This document shows, piece after piece, positions 1 through 5,817 of a stretch of DNA of 9,999 nt. Made by a program: the position numbers and the translations under genes. The stretch is taken from positions 1 through 9,999 of the forward strand of contig JBMOFW010000104.1 in assembly GCA_049318685.1 (NCBI GenBank). The letters are read 5' to 3'. The first letter of the stretch is position 1, and every line of letters begins with the position of its first letter. A model generated the notes under the pieces. It had not been told where the DNA came from, made no database searches, and saw only the letters and a list, made by a program, of their open reading frames with translations. Origin of the DNA: JAIXWP01 sp049318685 (lineage in GTDB: Bacteria; Bacteroidota; Bacteroidia; Flavobacteriales_D; Sanyastnellaceae).

Positions 1-714
1 GTATTCAACAGTTTTAATCGTGAAATGGCCCTAGCGCTGCAATCCGCCCTCGATGAATGCGCAGCCAACGCAGCGGTACGAGCCATAGTACTCACCGGTG
101 AAGGCAAAGCATTTTGTGCAGGTCAAGATTTGGCTGAGGTTTCAGGGCCGGTAAATCCCGGTTTTAAAACCATTTTGGCAGAGCACTACAATCCTATCGT
201 AAGTCGCATTCGTTCGATCGAAAAACCGGTGATTGCAGCGGTGAATGGGGTGGCTGCTGGTGCGGGTGCCAACATCGCTCTTTGCTGCGACATTGTGATC
301 GCCTCAGAAAGCGTTTCTTTCATTCAAGCTTTTTCTAAAATTGGATTGATTCCCGATTCAGGAGGAACATTTTTCTTACCACGATTGATCGGTTTTCAAA
401 AAGCATCTGCACTCATGATGCTCGGAGATAAAGTAAGTGCCGCAGAAGCAGAGCGCATGGGAATGCTTTACAAAGTATTCCCGGATGCCGAGTTCAACGC
501 CGCAGCCAAAGCGCTTGCTGAACAAGTTGCCGCGATGCCCACCTTTGGTCTCGCCCAGACGAAAAAAGCGTTGAATGAAGCCATGAACAACACATTTGAT
601 GCACAGCTGGGTTTAGAAGAAAAATTGCAGATCGAAGCTGGTAGCAGCAATGACTATCGCGAAGGAGTGACAGCCTTTATGGAAAAAAGAAAACCAATTT
701 TTAAAGGCAACTAA
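1..714 (+). CDS. paaG: PaaG-like enoyl-CoA hydratase/isomerase (phenylacetate pathway), 5' end missing
   Basis: This crotonase-fold enzyme probably isomerises the ring-1,2-epoxide of phenylacetyl-CoA to the oxepin form in aerobic phenylacetate breakdown. The reading frame is open from base 1 (VFNSFNRE precedes the Met at base 25), so the true start lies upstream; 237 residues are visible, against about 262 in E. coli PaaG, so roughly 25 are missing. Visible marks are the oxyanion-hole segment FCAGQDL, the NGVAAGAGAN glycine-rich turn, AFSKIGLIPDSGGTFFLPR with the acidic residue typical of PaaG (Asp codon at 355-357), and the C-terminal PTFGL...DYREGVTAFMEKR...F segment, which matches PaaG much better than generic enoyl-CoA hydratases. 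Its stop overlaps the next start by one base (TAATG), so it heads a translationally coupled unit. PaaG versus a related PaaB/PaaF-type crotonase cannot be settled without the other paa genes. Confidence 0.85.
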   Translation, partial: VFNSFNREMALALQSALDECAANAAVRAIVLTGEGKAFCAGQDLAEVSGPVNPGFKTILAEHYNPIVSRIRSIEKPVIAAVNGVAAGAGANIALCCDIVIASESVSFIQAFSKIGLIPDSGGTFFLPRLIGFQKASALMMLGDKVSAAEAERMGMLYKVFPDAEFNAAAKALAEQVAAMPTFGLAQTKKALNEAMNNTFDAQLGLEEKLQIEAGSSNDYREGVTAFMEKRKPIFKGN

Positions 715-1241
715 TGGATCTCGAAGCACGGAAATATCCCATCGGAAAAGTAAAATACCACGAGGTATATACCCCCGAACTCATCAAGATTATGGTCGCC
801 GATATGGCTCAACTTCCGGCAAACGTTCGAAAAGTGGCGGAAGCGTTGACGAAAAAGCAACGCAGCCTGAGCTATCGCGAAGGCGGATGGACCGCTTCGC
901 AAATCGTGCATCACATTGCCGATAGTCACGCGAATGCGTACATCCGACTCAAACTCACTTTAACGGAAGACAAACCGGTTATAAAAGCGTATGATGAAAA
1001 TCGTTGGGCCGCACTGCTCGACGGCAGCATCGACAACTTCGATTCTTCATTAAAAATGCTGGAAGCCATTCATGAACGCTGGTGCAGAACGTGGGATAGC
1101 ATGACTTTGGATGAATATGATCTCAGCTATATTCATCCTCAATATCAAACGGAAGTGCCATTGAAAAAAATGTTGTCGCTATATCATTGGCACGGCAGAC
1201 ATCACTTGGAACATTTGCGCATTATTTCTCAAGAAAAATGA
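714..1241 (+). CDS. DinB/YfiT-family metal-dependent hydrolase or thiol S-transferase (BstA-like)
   Basis: This 175-residue protein matches the B. subtilis YfiT/BstA type of the DinB four-helix-bundle superfamily along its whole length. Shared segments are YPIGK near the N-terminus, YREGGWTASQIVHHIADSH (about residues 54-72), AYIRLKLTLTE (75-85), the YDENRW block (93-98), and the C-terminal LYHWHGRHHLEH (156-167). The family binds a divalent metal through three histidines; the corresponding residues here are in the HH pair 66-67, His160 and the HH pair 163-164. Family members transfer bacillithiol or similar thiols to electrophiles, or act as metal-dependent hydrolases; the substrate cannot be read from the sequence. 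No signal peptide is visible, so it should be cytoplasmic. Its ATG overlaps the upstream stop by one base, and its TGA overlaps the next ATG by four bases (ATGA), which indicates one transcript and coupled translation. A role in handling reactive intermediates beside PaaG is my inference. Confidence 0.88.
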   Translation: MDLEARKYPIGKVKYHEVYTPELIKIMVADMAQLPANVRKVAEALTKKQRSLSYREGGWTASQIVHHIADSHANAYIRLKLTLTEDKPVIKAYDENRWAALLDGSIDNFDSSLKMLEAIHERWCRTWDSMTLDEYDLSYIHPQYQTEVPLKKMLSLYHWHGRHHLEHLRIISQEK

Positions 1242-1516
1242 ATCACTGGATAGACATCGACGATCAACTTCCGGAACACGGACAACGCGTGCTGGCGTAT
1301 GTTCCAGGCAATCGTGTGTTTCTTCCGGGAAAAACCGGTGAGTTTGAAATTCGCGAAGTCATCGTTTTGCATTTTATTCGCGATTTCTATCCTGAAGGCA
1401 GTGAAAAATACGCGAAACACGGCCCCCATTTTTGGCAAGGTGAAGGGAATAGCAATCAGTTCTTCAACGCGGTAACGCACTGGATGCCCATGCCCGATTC
1501 GCCTGATCTTATCTGA
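1238..1516 (+). CDS. Small DUF551-domain protein
   Basis: This 92-residue protein begins MNHWIDIDDQLPEHGQRVLAYV and ends VTHWMPMPDSPDLI. Both ends are the signature of DUF551 (usually W-I-x-V-x-x-x-L-P-x-x-G at the N-terminus and THWMPLP near the C-terminus), a family of small, often phage- or accessory-associated proteins without an assigned function. I chose the ATG at 1238 rather than the in-frame ATG at 1187 because the conserved domain starts exactly there and because it gives the classic ATGA overlap with the stop of the upstream gene; the earlier start would lie deep inside that gene. Aromatic residues are frequent (HFIRDFYPEG, GPHFWQGE, QFF), as expected of a small compact fold. There is no signal peptide or membrane segment. 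The last eight bases overlap the 3' end of the convergent FG-GAP gene. The function is unknown; co-expression with the two upstream genes is inferred from the overlaps. Confidence 0.82.
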   Translation: MNHWIDIDDQLPEHGQRVLAYVPGNRVFLPGKTGEFEIREVIVLHFIRDFYPEGSEKYAKHGPHFWQGEGNSNQFFNAVTHWMPMPDSPDLI

Positions 1517-1525
1517 TCACGAATT
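1496..1525 (+). terminator. Candidate hairpin terminator spanning two convergent stop codons
   Basis: The left arm is G-ATTCG (1496-1501), a two-base bulge CC, then TGATC (1504-1508). The loop is TTATCT (1509-1514). The right arm is GATCA (1515-1519) and CGAAT (1520-1524), with a G-U wobble from 1496 to 1525. The stem has ten Watson-Crick pairs plus the wobble. On the + strand it is followed by a short T run (1524-1527); on the - strand there is no T run. The TGA of the DUF551 gene and the TAA of the FG-GAP gene both lie inside it. It is AT-rich and the T run is short, so it may be a weak terminator, or the pairing may be coincidental. Confidence 0.38.
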
Positions 1526-3722
1526 TTGCGTTTGCCGACTGGTAACGCAAGAAATAAACTCCGTTCGGCAATTCCAAATCGAGTGAAAATTGATGTTGCG
1601 AAACACGTTTCGTCGCCACCATTCTACCGGAAACATCGTATACCGTACACGTGTTATTCAACGGATAGTTCTGAGGAATAATTACGTTTAGCTTTTGATC
1701 CGTTCCTAATGGATTTGGGTAAATCGCTAACGTTGTATCAATTTCATTTTCACCGACCGAAATAATCAATTCTTCCGAAACATATAGCGCAACACCTCCT
1801 CCATTCTGACCATAGACCATATCGCGAATGCCATCATTGGTGATATCCGCTAGATGCATCGATGCGCGTTCACCTTCGCGTATGTTCTGAAACGACTCTT
1901 CTAGGAGTGTGTAATCACCAAAAATATTTCCTTCTATATCACCAAATACATTGATGGTACCCGTTTCATTGCCCACCCACAAGCGCCATTCATTGTCATC
2001 ATTCTTAAACGCAAACGGAACACTATATCCATTAATGCCCAAATAATTTGACGCTACTGCATTTCCAATCGTGTCTTCGATAAGTATAAAACTATAGGAA
2101 GTCAGACTGCCTGTATTTCGATAGAAATTGATGTTTCCATTTTTTTCTCCAATTAGTAAATCGACCAAACCGTCCTCATCAAAATCAATCATCTGAGGTG
2201 TCGCAAATTGTCCCACATCAATGGCACTTCCATCACTTTGCATCAAGTCATCTTGAAACAAAGAAAAGCTCCCTGCATTGTTTTTAAATACATGGATAAA
2301 TCCATCTTGATCGCCGACAAGCAAATCTTGATCGCCGTCATTGTCGATATCCCCAAACGCCGGATAGGCATTGAGCCAATTGAAAGAAGGAATGTCCAAC
2401 CAATTGTCATTGACCATTTCAAATGAAGGCACCTCTGCACTACCCGCATTGCGATATAAAGTGAATCGCGATGTGTAGGTATTGGTCAGTGAAAATGCTT
2501 TTCGGTTTGCCACAATTAAATCAAGCAAGCCATCATTATTTTCATCAAAGAAAACAGGCATTGCATTGATACCGACGTCAATCATTCCATGCTGCAAAAA
2601 ATCATTGGTGATGAATTGAAAAGAAGGTAAATCATCTTGTCCTTCATTTCTATAAAATAGCACACTATTTACATCTTCACCATCGCTTACTACGTTTGGA
2701 GCTACCAGTAAATCCTTGACTCCATCATTGGTCACATCCAAATAGTAACCTGCCGGGAAAAGCACCAAATGAATGGGATCGCTATCTCCAAATGGAGTAG
2801 GGAAATTGAAGTACGTTACCGTTACACTATCCTGCCCGTCTACTGCATCTTCCATGAGAAAAGCGGCCATGTTTGGTTCAGAAACATCGGATGCAATTAA
2901 ATCCTTGATTCCATTTTGATCGAGGTCGATATTGAGCACCAAACCTCCCGTATGCAAAGCCCGCTCCTCTTGGCTTCGAGGATCGATTACATTAAACTCG
3001 CATGACGCATCTAAACCCGTGAAAATGGCAAAACTTTCTGGGCTTTCACTAAACATACCGTAGCACCTATTGGCACAGATGAAAGAAGGCACTGCACAAT
3101 TGCCATTTTCCACGGCCATGTTTTTATAGAAATAAACTGTTGTTGCATATTCCGTGTAAGAAAATACATCGATATCACCATCATTGTCATAATCAACAAA
3201 CGAAGGTACATCCATCGATACAGTATATATAGGTGAAGTAAACGGGTTGTCGTTGAGTGCATAAACAGCAGGAAGCAAATTCGATGTTGACGGAAAAAGC
3301 ATCTGTTCGAATTGCAAACCCGACTCCTCTGTAGACACATTTATATAAACCTCGACTCCATTTTGAACATTGACAAGTAAGTCGTTTTTTCCATCACAAT
3401 TCATATCTCTTGCCGTGGCGAAATTGCGCATAGTCATGAAAAATGCGTTATCAAATTCCCTTGTATGTTCATAGGCGCCGTCAGTATTTTTTACAAATGT
3501 CAGAAAGCGATCGCCGCTCCTATCGAAAACAAAAAGATCCATAATGCCATCCAAATTCAAATCAAGCTCGCTGAATTGAGGAGAATTCAATCCACCTGCC
3601 CAAGCATTGTCAAGCAAAAAGCCTCCATCCAGCACCTGCACTCTGTCTTCTCGTATCAAGGTTTGGGATGAAGCAAACAATCTAAATAGAATGAAAACAA
3701 CTACGAATACACTATTTTTCAT
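1509..3722 (-). CDS. Secreted FG-GAP/VCBS beta-propeller protein with T9SS type A sorting domain
   Basis: This 737-residue protein has an N-terminal signal peptide (hydrophobic VFVVVFILFRLFASS, cleavage near residue 20). It carries nine calcium-binding-like loops of the form DxDxDGxxD followed by hydrophobic strands, starting at residues 54, 106, 177, 266, 329, 393, 458, 513 and 626; clear examples are DIDNDGDQDLLVG and DFDEDGLVDLLIG. This FG-GAP/VCBS pattern is typical of integrin-like beta-propellers. A tenth, degenerate unit lies at about 571-593. An insert at 201-250 carries four cysteines (209, 216, 220, 241). The C-terminal ~75 residues (LAIYPNP at 665-671, VYDVSGR at 694-700, NGVYFLRY at 720-727, ending KFVIR) are a type A sorting domain, which directs export through the T9SS and cell-surface anchoring or release. 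The gene stands alone, convergent with the DUF551 gene and divergent from the fasciclin-like lipoprotein. The ligand is unknown; adhesion or a structural surface role is inference. Confidence 0.9.
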   Translation of the reverse strand: MKNSVFVVVFILFRLFASSQTLIREDRVQVLDGGFLLDNAWAGGLNSPQFSELDLNLDGIMDLFVFDRSGDRFLTFVKNTDGAYEHTREFDNAFFMTMRNFATARDMNCDGKNDLLVNVQNGVEVYINVSTEESGLQFEQMLFPSTSNLLPAVYALNDNPFTSPIYTVSMDVPSFVDYDNDGDIDVFSYTEYATTVYFYKNMAVENGNCAVPSFICANRCYGMFSESPESFAIFTGLDASCEFNVIDPRSQEERALHTGGLVLNIDLDQNGIKDLIASDVSEPNMAAFLMEDAVDGQDSVTVTYFNFPTPFGDSDPIHLVLFPAGYYLDVTNDGVKDLLVAPNVVSDGEDVNSVLFYRNEGQDDLPSFQFITNDFLQHGMIDVGINAMPVFFDENNDGLLDLIVANRKAFSLTNTYTSRFTLYRNAGSAEVPSFEMVNDNWLDIPSFNWLNAYPAFGDIDNDGDQDLLVGDQDGFIHVFKNNAGSFSLFQDDLMQSDGSAIDVGQFATPQMIDFDEDGLVDLLIGEKNGNINFYRNTGSLTSYSFILIEDTIGNAVASNYLGINGYSVPFAFKNDDNEWRLWVGNETGTINVFGDIEGNIFGDYTLLEESFQNIREGERASMHLADITNDGIRDMVYGQNGGGVALYVSEELIISVGENEIDTTLAIYPNPLGTDQKLNVIIPQNYPLNNTCTVYDVSGRMVATKRVSQHQFSLDLELPNGVYFLRYQSANAKFVIR

Positions 3723-3726
3723 GGTT

Positions 3727-3734
3727 CAAAGGTG
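3727..3734 (-). promoter_or_regulatory. Candidate -7 element for the FG-GAP gene
   Basis: On the - strand this reads CACCTTTG, one mismatch from the Bacteroidota -7 consensus TAnnTTTG, and it lies four bases before the ATG at 3722. I see no matching -33 TTG at the expected distance, so the call rests on position and on the same arrangement at neighbouring genes. Confidence 0.25.
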
Positions 3735-3743
3735 GTAAACTTT

Positions 3744-3751
3744 TATTTTCG
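3744..3751 (+). promoter_or_regulatory. Candidate -7 element for the fasciclin-like lipoprotein gene
   Basis: The sequence TATTTTCG, one mismatch from TAnnTTTG, ends four bases before the ATG at 3756, so transcription may begin at or next to the start codon. It sits in a 33-base divergent gap shared with the FG-GAP gene. No good -33 TTG is visible. Confidence 0.3.
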
Positions 3752-3755
3752 CAGC

Positions 3756-4322
3756 ATGCAAGTTACTCGATTTATCGCACTCGTATTGATTGGCGCCGCC
3801 CTGTTTGCCTGTAATACAAATCAGCCCAAGGATACCCCAAAAACAGACACAAAAGCAGATACTGCCAAGTTTGACCCTAAAAAGGTAGGCGAAAAAGCCT
3901 TGGCTAAAATGAATGAACCTTATAATCGAGAAAGTGCTTTTCGCTATGTCGATACTGCGCCCGAAACCAATCTTTGGAAAGCCCTGTTGCGCAAAAGTAA
4001 ATATGGCAAAGAGGTTGAATTAGGAAGTTACACCCTATTGGTACCTACCAATGAAGTGCTCCGTGCTTGGGATCCTGAAAAGATGAAAAAAGTGCGCAAT
4101 CTTGAAAATCTTGATGCGCTCAACAAATTGGTGGGAGACCATATATTGAAAACACCAATTACCGTCGAAAAAATGGGCGATATCACCGAAGTAGAAACCA
4201 TTACGGGCAAAAAACACAAAGTACAAGCCGGTGCACAAAATATTGGTGGAGGCATTTACATGCTTAACCAAATATTCACCCCGAAAGGTTCTGTGGTGTT
4301 GATGTCGAAAATCATCGAGTAA
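3756..4322 (+). CDS. Fasciclin (FAS1)-like lipoprotein
   Basis: This 188-residue protein starts MQVTRFIALVLIGAALFAC, a lipoprotein signal peptide with lipobox LFAC and the lipidated cysteine at residue 19. I chose the ATG at 3756 over a GTG eight codons upstream because it puts the charged residue and hydrophobic core in the usual lipoprotein arrangement. A Thr/Asp/Lys-rich linker (about 20-50) follows. The remainder resembles a divergent single FAS1 domain: NLWKALLRKS, the TLLVPTNEVL strand (equivalent to the common TVFAPTNEAF), LNKLVGDHIL (the LxxxLxxHxL helix), ETITGKKHKV, and the terminal GGGIYMLNQIFTPKGSVVLM segment. FAS1 domains are extracellular or periplasmic adhesion and binding modules, so it is probably membrane-anchored in the envelope. 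Its TAA abuts the stop of the next, convergent gene with no base between. The FAS1 call is good but not certain because several consensus positions differ. Confidence 0.78.
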   Translation: MQVTRFIALVLIGAALFACNTNQPKDTPKTDTKADTAKFDPKKVGEKALAKMNEPYNRESAFRYVDTAPETNLWKALLRKSKYGKEVELGSYTLLVPTNEVLRAWDPEKMKKVRNLENLDALNKLVGDHILKTPITVEKMGDITEVETITGKKHKVQAGAQNIGGGIYMLNQIFTPKGSVVLMSKIIE

Positions 4323-4325
4323 TTA
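4320..4325. other. Abutting convergent stop codons (TAATTA)
   Basis: The TAA of the + strand lipoprotein gene (4320-4322) touches the TAA of the - strand outer-membrane protein gene (4323-4325). Together they form the palindrome TAATTA with no intergenic base. I see no strong hairpin with a T run here, so any terminator must lie inside the opposing gene or be factor-dependent. Confidence 0.9.
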
Positions 4326-5189
4326 GAACAAAACACCGAGTTTAAACCATCCGTCAAAGGCAAAGCCGTTGCCTTCGTTGAATGTGACTAGGTGATTCAT
4401 GCGCACCGCCCTCTCCATCTCAAAGGATTCCCCTGCCCAGTTGTTCGTCATATACTTATAGTTACTTGCAAAACCATAACCACCAGAGAGTCCTGCATCA
4501 ATCGTAATTCGTCCACCAAAAACCCACTGGTTACCTACACCAAGCATAAGAGAGCCTCCCGCTCCTTTTACACGCTTCACTTGATATCCAGAATAGGTGT
4601 AGTAAGAGTAATCATACGAATTATACTCTCCGGTAGCCTTCATCTGCACGTACACACCCGAAAACTGACTGTTGTAGTAGGACTTTGCGCGGCGCACGCT
4701 TTCATTAAAATAATACCGTAATCCCCCACCCATATTGAATCCGACCATATTATCGAAATCTTGATCTCCCAGATGGATTCCTTGATACCCAATCTCTGTA
4801 ATACAACTCACTTTGGGTTTGATATTGCGCTCATATTCGAAATTCAATTGCCCCATAAATGGTGAAAATGGACCAACTTTAATGATGTTCTTGTACTTCA
4901 ATCCAGCGGCATCAATGTCTGTACTGACTGAATTGACACTATTTCGCATGTCCATAACCTTGCCGCTGGCAAATCGGATATACGCAATTTTATCGACCCC
5001 CAAAGTGAATATTGGCCCGTTTTGAAATTCCCATTCATAATACTTGATATCGTATTCCGACACTTCAGTGACTTTGCACTCGATTCGTGTGGAATCCTTT
5101 TTTACAAGAATATCTGGTGAAGAATTGGCTTGTGCATAAATCGAAAATGACAACACAAAGCAAAACAATGTTGCAATTAGATTTTTCAT
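4323..5189 (-). CDS. Outer-membrane beta-barrel protein, Bacteroidota type
   Basis: This 288-residue protein has a Sec signal peptide (MKNLIATLFCFVLSFSIYAQ, cleavage near residue 20-21). Residues 26-80 form a segment seen in many Bacteroidota envelope proteins, D-I-x-V-K-K-D-x-T-x-I-x-C-K-V-T-E-V then IKYY, GPIFTLG, and IAYIRFASGK. From about residue 100 the sequence alternates hydrophobic and polar residues in barrel-like strands (QLNFEYERNI, EIGYQGIHLG, GGGLRYYFNE, SGVYVQMKAT, SLMLGVGNQW, ITIDAGLSGGYGFA) and ends GWFKLGVLF with a terminal Phe, the usual beta-signal for outer-membrane insertion. A tyrosine-rich stretch at 189-202 is probably a surface loop. It is a single gene, convergent with the lipoprotein gene and divergent from the DUF7935-like gene. 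The transported or bound substrate is unknown. The outer-membrane location is well supported; the exact family is not. Confidence 0.78.
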   Translation of the reverse strand: MKNLIATLFCFVLSFSIYAQANSSPDILVKKDSTRIECKVTEVSEYDIKYYEWEFQNGPIFTLGVDKIAYIRFASGKVMDMRNSVNSVSTDIDAAGLKYKNIIKVGPFSPFMGQLNFEYERNIKPKVSCITEIGYQGIHLGDQDFDNMVGFNMGGGLRYYFNESVRRAKSYYNSQFSGVYVQMKATGEYNSYDYSYYTYSGYQVKRVKGAGGSLMLGVGNQWVFGGRITIDAGLSGGYGFASNYKYMTNNWAGESFEMERAVRMNHLVTFNEGNGFAFDGWFKLGVLF

Positions 5190-5195
5190 GAGGAG

Positions 5196-5203
5196 GCAAG
5201 ATA
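5196..5203 (-). promoter_or_regulatory. Candidate promoter -7 element for the outer-membrane protein gene
   Basis: On the - strand this reads TATCTTGC, close to TAnnTTTG, and ends six bases before the ATG at 5189. A TTG (the CAA at 5225-5227 on the + strand) lies 21 bases upstream of it, within the 17-23 base spacing expected for the Bacteroidota -33 TTG element. This is the best supported promoter in the window. Confidence 0.42.
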
Positions 5204-5266
5204 AAATGTTTATAAGCCATTCAGCAACTCGAAAATACTAAATTTATTTTATTTCGTTCCTCTAAC

Positions 5267-5274
5267 TACTTTCG
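5267..5274 (+). promoter_or_regulatory. Candidate -7 element for the DUF7935-like gene
   Basis: TACTTTCG (one mismatch from TAnnTTTG) gives a short leader of about 15-20 bases before the ATG at 5296. An alternative, TACATTG at 5285-5291, ends four bases before the same ATG and matches the spacing seen at neighbouring genes. The surrounding 106-base intergenic region is AT-rich. No clear -33 element is visible. Confidence 0.3.
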
Positions 5275-5295
5275 CACACACAAATACATTGTCCT

Positions 5296-5808
5296 ATGAA
5301 TTTCACTATGGCCATTCTTGCATTGTCCCTCTCTGCTTTTATTCTTGTTATTGTATTGGTTTACCGCATGTTCAACACATGGATGCACCATAAGGAACGC
5401 GCCTGGGTTTTTGAACTCAAAGCAGACAACAACAAAGCCATGAGTGCCGTCCGTATACCGGCATTTGAACGCATTGTGATCATGCTCGAACGTATTTCAC
5501 CATCGAGCCTTGTGATGCGTCAAAACGTTAGTCATATGACCGCAAGCATGCTTCAATTGGAATTGATGCGTAGTGTGCGTGAAGAATATGAACACAATGT
5601 ATCCCTGCAGATCTATGTTTCCGACGAAACATGGGATCTTGTGCAAGCCGCAAAAGATGAAGTACTAGAAATCATCAAGGAATCTGCAACCCGCGTGAGC
5701 CCTCAAGCCACTTCGATAGACTTAAGTCGTGAAATTTTCAAACTGGAAGCTTCTACCGAAAACATCAAAATCAAACGCGCCATTACTGCTGTTAAAAGCG
5801 AATTGTAA
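5296..5808 (+). CDS. Membrane-anchored conserved protein of unknown function, DUF7935-like
   Basis: This 170-residue protein has one N-terminal transmembrane helix (about residues 4-23, AILALSLSAFILVIVLVYRM) and then a cytoplasmic, mainly helical domain. The core segment (R)IPAFERIVIMLERISPSSLVMR, followed by MLQLELMRSVREEYEHN and LQIYVSDETWDLVQAAKDEV, matches from memory a family conserved across Bacteroidota (annotated DUF7935), in which the ERxxxxLERIxPxSLVxR and EYEHN...QxYVS motifs are the hallmark. The last ~50 residues (SLQIYVSDE onward) are charged and helical, possibly coiled coil. No catalytic motif is recognisable. It is a single gene, divergent from the outer-membrane protein gene and convergent with hutI nine bases away, so the context gives no functional hint. 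The family assignment is moderately sure; function is unknown. Confidence 0.72.
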   Translation: MNFTMAILALSLSAFILVIVLVYRMFNTWMHHKERAWVFELKADNNKAMSAVRIPAFERIVIMLERISPSSLVMRQNVSHMTASMLQLELMRSVREEYEHNVSLQIYVSDETWDLVQAAKDEVLEIIKESATRVSPQATSIDLSREIFKLEASTENIKIKRAITAVKSEL

Positions 5809-5817
5809 TCTTTCTTA

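Noticed and set aside
1187..1237. Upstream ATG extending the DUF551 protein by 17 residues
   Set aside because: The extension lies in the metal-binding C-terminal region of the upstream gene and adds residues outside the conserved domain; the ATGA start at 1238 fits better.
3732..3755. GTG start adding eight residues to the fasciclin-like lipoprotein
   Set aside because: It would put extra residues before a well-formed lipoprotein signal peptide and lies upstream of the candidate -7 element.
4295..4337. GGTGTT and AACACC flanking the abutting stops at 4322/4323 as a terminator
   Set aside because: The arms are six bases with a loop of about 30 bases and no T run, so stability is doubtful.
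5191..5240. AGGAGG (5191-5196) nine bases before an ATG opening an 11-codon reading frame on the + strand, as a possible leader peptide
   Set aside because: The AGGAGG overlaps the - strand promoter of the outer-membrane protein gene, Bacteroidota starts here show no Shine-Dalgarno use, and the peptide has no regulatory residues.
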